From NCBI GenBank assembly GCA_011772495.1, contig WVZL01000031.1, positions 1-59,438 on the forward strand: 59,438 nt of DNA, written 5' to 3'. The DNA comes from Candidatus Aminicenantota bacterium (GTDB lineage Bacteria; Acidobacteriota; Aminicenantia; Aminicenantales; Aminicenantaceae). The first letter of the stretch is position 1; each line of letters starts with the position of its first letter. The notes beneath the pieces were generated by a model. The model ran no database searches. It was not told the origin of the DNA and saw only the letters and a list, made by a program, of their open reading frames with translations. Positions 7,961-16,251 of the stretch are shown piece by piece. A program made the translations under genes and the position numbers.

Positions 7961-9724
7961 TCACTTCTTTTCTTTTTCTGGCTCTGGTTCTAATTTATTG
8001 TATTCGATGAGCTCCTTGAGCCACCAATCGGGATACTTCATGCGGTTTCTTTTTCTCGTCTCGGCGTCATAGTTCCACAGCTTATTGAATTTGACCAGCA
8101 GGTGGTCACCGAGCTCCCACCAGGCGTTGATGACACTGTTGGCGTTATTCATACAGTAATCGGTCAAGAATTCTCTCGCTGCAGCCGGGTCTTTCTTGTG
8201 GAGTTCCAGAGCGATTTTATCGATGGTCACTGTTTTGGCTACTGCACCGCGCTCCCACTTTTCTTGAGCCTTCCTGACATCTTTGATGGCCTGGGAATAT
8301 ACGACCTGGGTATGGAAATCCACATAGTCAAAAGCCCAGCGGGCAGACTTTCTGTCGAACACCCAGTGGTCTCCGACCTCGAATGACCGCGGGATTTTCG
8401 TTACTCCTGCATAGAAAGGCATGTAGCAGGAAGTATCCTGGGCACCGAAGGCCAGCCAGGTGATTCCTCCGATGTGATCAGGCAGCCAGTCCCTGCACTG
8501 AGTGATGGTCACATACTCGGCCCGGTTGACACTTATGATGCGTGAGGTGTTATATTTTTTACCCTCCAGCTCAAATCCATAGGGGAGATGGTTCGGATTT
8601 TTAAATGGTCCACCTTGAATCCCTCTTGCCACATCAAATTGTGTGCCCTCGAATTTATCCCGAGTCAGATCCATCACATCCTGCACGGAGAGTTTCTTTT
8701 CGGGCTTGACCGAGAAAGGCAGCTCCATATTGGGTGTATCCGGGCTGAAGTTGCGGGAGGGAGCCATACGGTGGAAGAAGACCCATAGGCGACCTCTTGA
8801 TCCGTTGGAACTGGTGGCACTGTATTCGCTCGGGGAATAGGCCTTTTTCCAGTTAAACGGCTCACCGCTTTCCGGGTCATAGTAGCCATGGTCGATGGCA
8901 TAAGAAATCACATTCGATGAGGCCATGAAGTAGTCTATATTCTTGAGGTTGATCTCGCCGATCCTGGATTCATTCGGGCAAACACTGACATGGTCATCCG
9001 GCACTCTTTGAGCACACCAGATAGCGCCAGGTTTTCCGCTCTTCGGGGTCCACAGCGGCCCGACCGGCATGATCTCGAAAATCCAGACCTCTTTCGGGTC
9101 AGCCACGGCGAGCATCTCTCCGGTATCAGTGAATCCGTATCCATGCCTTTCACTGAGCGTGCCCATGAGCTGGATGGCTTCTCTGGCTGTCTTGCATCGC
9201 TCCACGGCCAGCAGGGTGAGCATGGTGATGTCGAACTTGGCTGCTGGAGTCGGATTTTCCATCTTCTCGCGGCAGCCGATGGTGGACTCAGCAATGGCTA
9301 ACTGAAAGTCATTCATGTACCCAAAAGCTCCATGGATATAGCCATAGGTGTGCGACACTTCAGGGATCTCGAGGACAGCATCTCTATTCTTCACCAAATC
9401 CCACTTCAGGCCTTCATCTGGCGCGAAGGTTTCCATCTGGTCGACGTGAAAGATTTTCCGCATCGTACCAGGCTCATGGTCTGCTGCCGGGACATAGCGC
9501 CAGGTCCAATCACAGAAACCGCAGTCTGCGGTATGAGTGGTCATGACCGAGCCATCCACTGAGGCATCTTTGCCGACGATAATAACAGTGCAGCCATCCC
9601 GTAGAAATTCCGGCAGTTTAGATTCGCAATCTTCACATTCTGGCGAAGTGAATACAAAAACGCTTACTAACAATAATGCGGCCAGCATCAAGCCAGCGAG
9701 CAAAAATGTCTTTTTTAGGTTCAT
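7961..9724 (-). CDS. Exported C69-family dipeptidase (copy 2)
   Basis: 587 residues, ATG at 9724 with GGAG upstream. It has the same plan as its neighbour: hydrophobic N-terminus, a Cys pair around residues 30-33, probable nucleophile Cys45 in DGCTVIIVGKDAS, and a peptidase domain filling the rest. It differs from copy 1 mainly in the signal region and in a patch around residues 84-120 (MHVDQ-type region to GYMNDFQLAIAES), where substitutions are dense. The gap between the copies (7839-7960) holds no gene. The next gene upstream on the strand is the AstE/M14-like hydrolase, so the four-gene run may act on peptides or N-acylated amino acids. The two copies may differ in substrate preference. 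Confidence 0.92.
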   Translation of the reverse strand: MNLKKTFLLAGLMLAALLLVSVFVFTSPECEDCESKLPEFLRDGCTVIIVGKDASVDGSVMTTHTADCGFCDWTWRYVPAADHEPGTMRKIFHVDQMETFAPDEGLKWDLVKNRDAVLEIPEVSHTYGYIHGAFGYMNDFQLAIAESTIGCREKMENPTPAAKFDITMLTLLAVERCKTAREAIQLMGTLSERHGYGFTDTGEMLAVADPKEVWIFEIMPVGPLWTPKSGKPGAIWCAQRVPDDHVSVCPNESRIGEINLKNIDYFMASSNVISYAIDHGYYDPESGEPFNWKKAYSPSEYSATSSNGSRGRLWVFFHRMAPSRNFSPDTPNMELPFSVKPEKKLSVQDVMDLTRDKFEGTQFDVARGIQGGPFKNPNHLPYGFELEGKKYNTSRIISVNRAEYVTITQCRDWLPDHIGGITWLAFGAQDTSCYMPFYAGVTKIPRSFEVGDHWVFDRKSARWAFDYVDFHTQVVYSQAIKDVRKAQEKWERGAVAKTVTIDKIALELHKKDPAAAREFLTDYCMNNANSVINAWWELGDHLLVKFNKLWNYDAETRKRNRMKYPDWWLKELIEYNKLEPEPEKEKK

Positions 9725-9806
9725 TTTGGCACTCCTTAGAATGTTTTCATATTCTAATAGTCTTTAATACAAAACCATATCTATGTTCTACTTTTTAATC
9801 TTGATG

Positions 9807-10970
9807 TTAATTATAGTACACATCAGCTTTTTTCGCTTCGTCCGGATTATGAAAATAGTGCCCGACGCCGTTCTTGATTACTTCGACATAGCGCGGCACA
9901 TTGCGGATCTTAATTCCTCTATCCGGTGATTTTCTTGAAAACTGACGCGTGATCTCCAGTATCACCGAACAGTGTTGACCAACCCGCTTATCCATCGGCC
10001 ATCCCGTCTCATCGTAAGGTACAAAGAGCTTCCTCTTTTTGGAGAGACTCAGGAGAAACGGGTCCTTTCCATCCAGAAGCAGCTCTACAGTCTTGGGACC
10101 GGTCGGCTGATCAAGGAAAGGAATTGGCGCCTCCAGCAGGAAGGGCAAAGTATCCGAGTGATCTCCGATCTCCCGATGAGAAAGTCCTCGGAATCCTGAA
10201 GGAGAAGGCTCGACATGACTGTCGAAACCTTCTCTGGCCTTTACAGTGAGAGTTGTCATCGTGGCTATGCGCATCGATTTTTCTGGAGCCACAATGCAAT
10301 TCGTCACCGGAAACATGGTCTCTGCTCCATGGACGTCGATGGCGATATCGACTTTCTCTTCTCTCATGATCTGCATCGCGCCGTAGGTGACCCGTTCCAT
10401 GAGAGGACCACTGGCCCTTCCCGGCCAGGTCCTGTTCGTGTTTCTGGCATCGATGAAGGACAGAAGCTGTCTATCGGGATAGTGAACATAGACATCCGGG
10501 TCCGGCCATTGGTCGAGCGGAGAGGCATCCCGGTTCCCCATCCTGAACTTTTTACTGCCCCATTCGGTGGCGATTTCGAAGAAGAGAGGATAGCCGTCCC
10601 CAGGCCTGGTGTTGCGGCTGGCACTGTTATTGAACTGAGGAATGATGATGAGCGTGCCTTTATCCACGATGGCATTCTCCAGGAAAATAAGGGAAGCCAA
10701 TATGGCGGCTGGCTCGTTCGAATGGGTGTTGGCCATGATGAGCATCTTGCCGCCTTCCTCTTTCCCTTCCAGATAAAATACACTGGTTTCGGCCATTGTG
10801 CCTTTCAAACGCTTCGAATAATTGCTTAACTTCACGACTCTTGTCACTCCAGGCCCAGCAACGACGGGCATCTGGTAATGACGGTGTTGATAAAGCTGCA
10901 GGCCTGAAGTAATCATGACAGCTACGATAACCAAGATGGATATCAATTTTACGATCTCAATCCGATTCAT
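9807..10970 (-). CDS. Membrane-anchored AstE/AspA (M14-like) zinc hydrolase
   Basis: 387 residues. The N-terminus has a hydrophobic helix (about 8-25), an uncleaved anchor or signal. Zinc-ligand motifs of the succinylglutamate desuccinylase/aspartoacylase branch of the M14 fold are visible: NTHSNEPA (His83, Glu86) and DVHGAE (His214), with the substrate-binding NTNRTWPG motif around Arg180. Family members hydrolyse N-acyl amino acids or act as carboxypeptidases; the substrate here is not evident. The start at 10970 has GGAG about nine bases upstream. It sits 82 nt before the C69 pair on the same strand, suggesting joint work on peptides. Upstream is the repeat array at 10992-11162. Confidence 0.8.
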   Translation of the reverse strand: MNRIEIVKLISILVIVAVMITSGLQLYQHRHYQMPVVAGPGVTRVVKLSNYSKRLKGTMAETSVFYLEGKEEGGKMLIMANTHSNEPAAILASLIFLENAIVDKGTLIIIPQFNNSASRNTRPGDGYPLFFEIATEWGSKKFRMGNRDASPLDQWPDPDVYVHYPDRQLLSFIDARNTNRTWPGRASGPLMERVTYGAMQIMREEKVDIAIDVHGAETMFPVTNCIVAPEKSMRIATMTTLTVKAREGFDSHVEPSPSGFRGLSHREIGDHSDTLPFLLEAPIPFLDQPTGPKTVELLLDGKDPFLLSLSKKRKLFVPYDETGWPMDKRVGQHCSVILEITRQFSRKSPDRGIKIRNVPRYVEVIKNGVGHYFHNPDEAKKADVYYN

Positions 10971-10991
10971 ACTTCCTGGCTCCTTTTCTTA

Positions 10992-11162
10992 TTTGTCATT
11001 GCAAGCGTAATCAAATCTGTCATGGCGAGCATAATTAAGTATGTCATTACGAGTATATTAAATATGTCATTACGCGTTTATTAAATCTTTCATCGCGCGT
11101 ATATTAAGTCTGTCATTGCGCGTATATTAAATCTGTCGTTGCGAGCGAAGCGAAGCAATCTC
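10992..11162 (-). repeat. Tandem array of seven ~23-bp units from the GTCATTGCGAG repeat
   Basis: Seven head-to-tail, slightly diverged units of the form TCTGTCATTGCGCGTATATTAAA with 23-24-nt period. The last unit runs into a complete REP-like hairpin (GTTGCGAGCGAAGCGAAGC...). It lies between the 51-residue membrane protein gene and the AstE-like gene, within 25 nt of the latter's start codon. As written the units read on the + strand, opposite to the flanking genes. Confidence 0.8.
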
Positions 11163-11220
11163 AAATAATAAAAGTGCGATTCTAAACGTCTTTAAAGAGA
11201 ATAACAATCTCAACCTCCTC

Positions 11221-11376
11221 TCACTTTATCCTGAAGAGCCTCAGGATAAGGGGAATCAGTACCAGTAAATAGAGAAGCATATCGTTGACGCTCTTTTTTT
11301 CCCTGATAAAGTTCCAGATCACCATGGCCGCAATGTAGGCGCTGATGACATAGTATATGATCATGATCACAGGCAT
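11221..11376 (-). CDS. 51-residue membrane protein partnered with the permease
   Basis: Start chosen at the ATG at 11376, seven bases after GAGGAGG and only 13 nt after the permease stop; a longer in-frame start at 11427 would overlap the permease. The product has two hydrophobic helices (about 1-21 and 33-47) joined by a basic loop (REKKS) and ends RLFRIK. Close spacing and a strong ribosome site imply co-translation with the permease. TRAP transporters normally have a small membrane subunit, but that is usually four-helix and about 150 residues, so this would be a minimal analogue or an accessory peptide. No family recognised. Confidence 0.75.
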   Translation of the reverse strand: MPVIMIIYYVISAYIAAMVIWNFIREKKSVNDMLLYLLVLIPLILRLFRIK

Positions 11377-11389
11377 TTCTAACCTCCTC

Positions 11390-12703
11390 TTACATGCTCC
11401 ATCGCACCAGGAACTCCAGACGCGCACTGAAGATGATCATGAGCATGGCCACGATAGTGATGACAATCCAAGGTACCCAGGTGCTCCTCAGGAATGACCA
11501 GTAAGAATCCTTGTACTCTGAAACCATGACACTGAGCCTGCCTATGAGCGCTGTCGGGGGAAGCCCATCTCCCAGAGGCCAGAGCAGGCTCAATCCAGCA
11601 ATGACGATCGTGGCATGCAGCCCGATGGAGTCTAAAAACCACACCAGAGGAATCCCGAAGACCGCTGCCGCACCATAGGTTAAAACGCCCTCTGATACGG
11701 GTATGATAATGATCAGCAGGATAAAGAGCAATACCAGGGGAGTGCTGATCAAAGCATAGGAGAGGAGCCCTCTGACTCCTGTTGCAGTCATAACCTGCTG
11801 GAGCATGCCCACCACGACTATGGTCGCCAGCAGGGGAAGAAGCCGTTTTATGGTGTCTCTTGACAAAGCAAGAACATTAATTCTCTTGGGGCTGACCAGA
11901 AAGGCAACCAGGGCAGCAATGGTGAACTCAAGAGGCAACCCCAATATCGGCATCGCAAAAGGCCAGATCCTGTAGGCTACAATTAATCCGAAAAAGACCA
12001 GGAAAGGCAAGAGCACCCTCCACCAGCTCATCCTGGCTGGCACTTCGGGCATATCTTTCAGGGCAGCTTCCTGGTCCATCTTGCCTTCCCTCTTCCATCC
12101 TAGAAAAAGCATAGTGAAAACCCCCAGGATAAGAATGGGAATGCCAAGAGGAAGTTCAAAGCCCACATAAGGTATGGCTGTTCCAGCACAGAGAATCATA
12201 GCCCAGATGTTCACTGGAGGCGCAGCAGCACTCAGTCCAGCCACGATGAAGAGAATGGCCGCCACTCTTCTCTTCGGTATTCCTAAATAGCCGAGGGCAA
12301 GGGCGACTGGCGCCCCTACGACCAGCAGAGATACGCTTCCTGCACCTGTCAGAGCCCCGGGGATAAGGATGATGACCATCAGCAGGAGCAGGGCAATAAT
12401 GCGTTTGTTATAAAAAGACCTGATGATGCCCCTGACCACGTAATTCACTCCCCCGGATTCTCTGACGATCGCCATGAAGATGGTCGCTGTCGAAAAGACC
12501 AGCATGACATCGAGATAGGTAAAGCTTCCTTCAACCAGATGACGGGCCAGCTGACCGAACGGAGGTGTATTTATGAAAGCACCGGCGATGCCTCCCGCTA
12601 CGGCAGCAGCCAGCATGCTCAATTCTATGGACAATTTTCTCCAATTCGCCACGGCATAGGCGATGACCATTACGGCTAGGATGATTCCGATCTGAAGGTA
12701 CAT
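11390..12703 (-). CDS. TRAP/DctM-like or related ion-transporter-superfamily permease
   Basis: 437 residues, almost entirely hydrophobic with about 11-12 helices and two long halves separated by a charged loop (KREGKMDQEAALKDMPEVP, ~205-225). Signature regions such as VFSTATIFMAIVRESGG, PGALTGAGSVSLLVVGAP, LSAAAPPVNIWAMI and GDGLPPTALIG fit the DctM/CitMHS/GntP-like superfamily of organic-anion carriers, with paired re-entrant loops. A DctP binding protein is not present nearby. ATG at 12703; GGGAG lies upstream at a slightly long distance. Being the first gene of the minus-strand run that leads into hydrolases, it may import their products (carboxylates, amino acids, dipeptides); the substrate cannot be read from sequence. 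Confidence 0.72.
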   Translation of the reverse strand: MYLQIGIILAVMVIAYAVANWRKLSIELSMLAAAVAGGIAGAFINTPPFGQLARHLVEGSFTYLDVMLVFSTATIFMAIVRESGGVNYVVRGIIRSFYNKRIIALLLLMVIILIPGALTGAGSVSLLVVGAPVALALGYLGIPKRRVAAILFIVAGLSAAAPPVNIWAMILCAGTAIPYVGFELPLGIPILILGVFTMLFLGWKREGKMDQEAALKDMPEVPARMSWWRVLLPFLVFFGLIVAYRIWPFAMPILGLPLEFTIAALVAFLVSPKRINVLALSRDTIKRLLPLLATIVVVGMLQQVMTATGVRGLLSYALISTPLVLLFILLIIIIPVSEGVLTYGAAAVFGIPLVWFLDSIGLHATIVIAGLSLLWPLGDGLPPTALIGRLSVMVSEYKDSYWSFLRSTWVPWIVITIVAMLMIIFSARLEFLVRWSM

Positions 12704-12917
12704 GATGCTAAGACTCCCGCCATTTTACTTTTTACATTTCCGCTTAGTCAAGTTAATTCATTGACAGAGGCTCCCCTAAAAATATTATAATCTGCTCTCA
12801 TTTATCTCCTGCTGATGGAGTCGTTGCCAAGCAAAAAAATTTTTCGTTGCTAAGTCTAAAGGGCCTAGGCAATCCCATACGATAATATTGTTATTACAAA
12901 GAGCTTTATGAATTAGT

Positions 12918-12951
12918 TATAGTGAGGAGCGAACCGAGTGCGGCAATCTCA
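12918..12951 (+). repeat. REP-like element, diverged
   Basis: A degraded copy (TTATAGTGAGGAGCGAACC...GCGGCAATCTCAT) of the GTCATTGCGAG family in the 289-nt divergent gap between the permease and the YgjP-like gene. Nothing else is recognised in that gap. Confidence 0.5.
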
Positions 12952-12992
12952 TCCTTTTGGATTCTATTGAAAACCTGGAGTGAATACCTTTA

Positions 12993-13562
12993 ATGCCTGA
13001 ATCTGTCACTATCGAGATCGAAGGAATTGGACCTGTCCTGTTTGAGCGCAGTCGACGGGCCAAACATCTGAATATTTATGTAAAACCACATAAGGGTGTC
13101 AGAGTTGCAGTCCCTTACCGATTATCGTTGAAAAAAGCCGAGGAAATGGTCTATTCCAGGGCAAGTTGGATACGAAAACAACTTGCCAGAATGACGCGCC
13201 TAAAAAAGAAACATGACATCCTTTTACAAGAATCGGCTCGCGTTAATAGGTCTCAAGCCAGGAGGAAGCTGATCAATAGACTGAATGAACTAGCTGAGGT
13301 GTACGGCTTTACTTATAACAGAGTCTTTATTCGAAATCAGCAAACCCGATGGGGAAGCTGTTCTTCAAAAGATAATATTAATTTAAACATAAAGCTCGTC
13401 TTGCTCCCAGAGGAACTGATGGAGTATGTGATTCTTCATGAGCTTGTTCACACCCGAGTAAAAAGCCACAGCCAAGACTTTTGGAGTGAATTGAATACCC
13501 TGGTGGGAGACGCGAAAAGATTGAGCTCTCGCTTGAAGGAATATGGATTAGCAATATTATAA
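12993..13562 (+). CDS. YgjP-like metal-dependent hydrolase (DUF45/SprT-like)
   Basis: 189 residues, no signal peptide, so cytoplasmic. The zinc site HELVH (His149, Glu150, His153) is followed by a short spacer and HSQDFW, giving the third ligand, as in the YgjP/DUF45 family of zincin-like proteins. The conserved RWGSCS motif lies upstream (about 121-126). N-terminal strands (IEIEGIGPVLFERSRRAKHLNIYVKP) also fit the family. Members are annotated as predicted metallopeptidases, and some have been suggested to act on nucleotides; the real substrate is uncertain. It is about 85 nt upstream of oligopeptidase B, which has its own promoter, so co-transcription is not required. Confidence 0.88.
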   Translation: MPESVTIEIEGIGPVLFERSRRAKHLNIYVKPHKGVRVAVPYRLSLKKAEEMVYSRASWIRKQLARMTRLKKKHDILLQESARVNRSQARRKLINRLNELAEVYGFTYNRVFIRNQQTRWGSCSSKDNINLNIKLVLLPEELMEYVILHELVHTRVKSHSQDFWSELNTLVGDAKRLSSRLKEYGLAIL

Positions 13563-13578
13563 GAATTGTGTCTTTTCT

Positions 13579-13607
13579 TTGACATCATGAATTTCCTGTG
13601 CTATAAA
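13579..13607 (+). promoter_or_regulatory. Strong sigma70-like promoter of oligopeptidase B
   Basis: Perfect TTGACA (13579-13584), 17-nt spacer ending in GTGC, TATAAA (13602-13607). The start codon is at 13648 with AAGGAGG before it, leaving a short leader. Confidence 0.7.
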
Positions 13608-13647
13608 TTTTTTTCTCATTCCTGAAAAAAACAAAAAGGAGGAATAA

Positions 13648-15804
13648 ATGAAAACCTTAAATTCTCCCAGATGGTGGCTCCGGGCTCTGATTGGATATGC
13701 CATCATCTACCTCACATTTTTTGTTGGTTTTGGATTTACTCAAGAGAAGAAAGCAGAGGAGATTAAGCCTCCGGTTGCGAAGAAGATAAAAAAAGAATTA
13801 ACCATCCACGGGGACACGCGGATAGATAATTACTTCTGGCTGAACGAGCGGGATAATCCTGAAGTCATCGATTATTTAAAGGCAGAGAATGAATACCTGA
13901 AAACGGTCATGAAGCACACAGAGTCCTTAAAGGAGAAGCTCTATAAAGAAATCATTGGAAGAATTAAACAGACCGATAGGTCTGTCCCCTACAAAGATCA
14001 GGGCTATTACTACTACACTCGCTATGAAGAAGCAAAAGAATATCCCATCTACTGCCGGAAAAAAGGGAGCCTGGAAGCCCAAGAAGAAATATTATTGAAT
14101 GTCAACGAAATGGCCGAAGGATATAAGTTTTTTAGTGTGGCCGGCTTTACAGTCAGTTCCGATAATAATCTTATCGCTTATGGTGTGGATACGGTCAGCC
14201 GGCGAAAATATACCATTTATTTTAAAAACCTGAAAACTGGAGAAATCCTGAAGGACAAAATTCCTATCACCAGCGGTAGAGCTGCCTGGGCCAACGACAA
14301 TAAGACTGTTTTCTATACGATTAGAGATGAAGAAACACTCCGCCCGTATAAAATAATGAAGCATGTCCTGGGGACCGATGTTTCAACGGATAAAGAAATC
14401 TTTCGCGAGACAGATGTCACCTTCAATACTTTTGTTTATAAATCCAAGTCAAAGAAATTCCTCTTAATCGGTTCCTCCCACACTTTATCCTCTGAATATC
14501 GTTTCCTGGCTGCAGACAATCCTGAGGGTGAATTCAAGATTTTACAGCCTCGAGAAAAAGACCTTTTATACCGGGTAGACCACTATAAAGACAAATTCTA
14601 TATCAGGACGAATTTAAAAGCCAAAAACTTTAGATTCATGGAGACCCCTATCGATAAGACCACCAAAGAGAACTGGAAAGAGGTCATTCCTCACCGCAAA
14701 GATGTGCTCTTAGAAGATTTTGAAGTCTTCAAAGATTTCCTGGTGGTCAATGAGCGGAAGGACGGATTAACACATCTCCGCATCATCAGGTGGGATGGCA
14801 AATCAGAGCATTATCTTGACTTTGGTGAAGAAACATATGTGGCTTATATAAGCAATAACCCTGAATTTGATACGGACTTGGTGCGTTTCGGATATATGTC
14901 TCTTACCACTCCCAACTCTGTTTTCGATTACCATATGAAAACCAGAGAGAAGAAGCTTTTGAAGCAGCAGGAAGTGGTGGGTGATTTTGAATCCAAAAAT
15001 TATAAAGCGGAAAGACTTTACGCCACAGCAAAAGACGGAATTAAAGTTCCCATCTCTTTAGTTTACAGGAAAGGACTCAAAAAGAACGGAGACAATCCCT
15101 GCCTGCTTTACGGTTATGGTTCTTATGGAGCCAGCATGGATCCCTATTTCAGCTCTGTCAGGTTAAGCCTTTTAGATCGAGGTTTTGTATTTGCTATAGC
15201 CCATATTCGAGGTGGACAGGAAATGGGGCGTTGGTGGTATGAGGATGGCAAGTTGCTCAAGAAGAAGAATACCTTCACAGATTTTATTGCCTGTGCTGAA
15301 CAGATCATTAAGGAGAAATTCACCAGCCCAGAAAAACTCTTCGCCAACGGAGCCAGTGCCGGCGGCCTATTGATGGGTGCTGTGGTGAACATGCGGCCTG
15401 ACCTTTTCAAAGGTATTATAGCTGGTGTTCCCTGGGTGGATGTCATCACTACCATGCTCGATGACAGTATTCCCCTCACTACGGCTGAGTTCGATGAGTG
15501 GGGCGACCCCAAGAAAAAGGAATATTATGATTACATGCTTTCCTATTCTCCCTACGATAATGTGGAAGCCAAGGATTATCCGGCGATGATGGTCACGACC
15601 GGTCTGCATGATTCGCAAGTCCAGTATTTCGAACCTGCCAAGTGGGTGGCCAAACTCAGAGCACTGAAAACAGATAAAAATCTATTAATTCTTGATACAG
15701 ATATGACGAGCGGACACGGTGGAGCTTCGGGTCGTTTTCGAAGGTACAAAAGGACGGCTTTAATATATACCTTCATGCTCGACCAGCTCGGAATCAAAGA
15801 ATAA
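13648..15804 (+). CDS. ptrB: Oligopeptidase B-like S9A serine peptidase
   Basis: 718 residues, about 30 more than typical oligopeptidase B because of an N-terminal hydrophobic segment (about 10-30) that looks like a signal peptide or anchor, unlike the cytoplasmic enterobacterial enzyme. A beta-propeller domain (~75-480) precedes the alpha/beta hydrolase domain, with nucleophile Ser570 in GASAGG, Asp655 in LHDSQV and His690 in GHGG. The GYGSYG and HIRGGQEMG motifs are typical of S9A. Oligopeptidase B cleaves short peptides after basic residues. The RBS is AAGGAGG seven bases before the ATG, and its promoter is at 13579-13607. A second S9A enzyme is at 47839-49965. Confidence 0.92.
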   Translation: MKTLNSPRWWLRALIGYAIIYLTFFVGFGFTQEKKAEEIKPPVAKKIKKELTIHGDTRIDNYFWLNERDNPEVIDYLKAENEYLKTVMKHTESLKEKLYKEIIGRIKQTDRSVPYKDQGYYYYTRYEEAKEYPIYCRKKGSLEAQEEILLNVNEMAEGYKFFSVAGFTVSSDNNLIAYGVDTVSRRKYTIYFKNLKTGEILKDKIPITSGRAAWANDNKTVFYTIRDEETLRPYKIMKHVLGTDVSTDKEIFRETDVTFNTFVYKSKSKKFLLIGSSHTLSSEYRFLAADNPEGEFKILQPREKDLLYRVDHYKDKFYIRTNLKAKNFRFMETPIDKTTKENWKEVIPHRKDVLLEDFEVFKDFLVVNERKDGLTHLRIIRWDGKSEHYLDFGEETYVAYISNNPEFDTDLVRFGYMSLTTPNSVFDYHMKTREKKLLKQQEVVGDFESKNYKAERLYATAKDGIKVPISLVYRKGLKKNGDNPCLLYGYGSYGASMDPYFSSVRLSLLDRGFVFAIAHIRGGQEMGRWWYEDGKLLKKKNTFTDFIACAEQIIKEKFTSPEKLFANGASAGGLLMGAVVNMRPDLFKGIIAGVPWVDVITTMLDDSIPLTTAEFDEWGDPKKKEYYDYMLSYSPYDNVEAKDYPAMMVTTGLHDSQVQYFEPAKWVAKLRALKTDKNLLILDTDMTSGHGGASGRFRRYKRTALIYTFMLDQLGIKE

Positions 15805-15997
15805 AAATTTTAAGTAAGATATACGATAAATAATCATCAAGAGAAGCAGGAGGGCTTATTTTATTCTAATAACTTTCCTCAATTTCAAATCTGGTGCTGG
15901 ACCGGAGTGAACGATTTTCGTTTTTGATTCGTATAATCAATGGGAAAGAATAAAAGGAGTTCAATTTTTTTAGAATCGATATATGAAGGAGAAAACA

Positions 15998-16195
15998 TTG
16001 ATTAAATTTTTTCTCTGGCTCATTTTGCTAGTGCTGTGCTGGCCTCTGGCTCTCTTAGCCCTCCTTTTGTACCCTATCGTCTGGCTTCTCCTCATCCCTT
16101 TCCGCCTTATCGGGATTTCTGTAAAGGCCATTCTTGAATTATTCAGGGCCATCATCATGCTCCCGGCCAGAGTTCTTAGAGGTCCGAGCAGGTAG
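15998..16195 (+). CDS. Small two-helix membrane protein (TTG start)
   Basis: 65 residues. The TTG at 15998 is preferred because AAGGAG lies six bases upstream; the ATG at 15983 would place that ribosome site inside the gene and has none of its own. The product is a long hydrophobic stretch (LILLVLCWPLALLALLLYPIVWLLLIPF) probably forming two helices, followed by an amphipathic, Arg-containing tail (LFRAIIMLPARVLRGPSR). No family recognised. It is followed within 60 nt by the amidohydrolase gene on the same strand, with a GGTCAGG arm in between. Its composition and clean RBS argue that it is real. Confidence 0.6.
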   Translation: MIKFFLWLILLVLCWPLALLALLLYPIVWLLLIPFRLIGISVKAILELFRAIIMLPARVLRGPSR

Positions 16196-16251
16196 GGATC
16201 AGGTCTGTACTTTTCACTTTTCTCAGCATAAATTAAAAGGGAGGCAATACT

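Noticed and set aside
8674-9305. Several open frames of 65-119 codons on both strands inside the second C69 gene, with counterparts in the first
   Set aside because: They lie inside a strongly supported coding gene, have no ribosome sites, and their translations show no family features; they are shadows of similar codon use in both copies.
10992-11162. Possible CRISPR array
   Set aside because: Units are contiguous 23-nt tandem repeats without unique spacers, and no cas genes are present; it is a minisatellite derived from a dispersed repeat.
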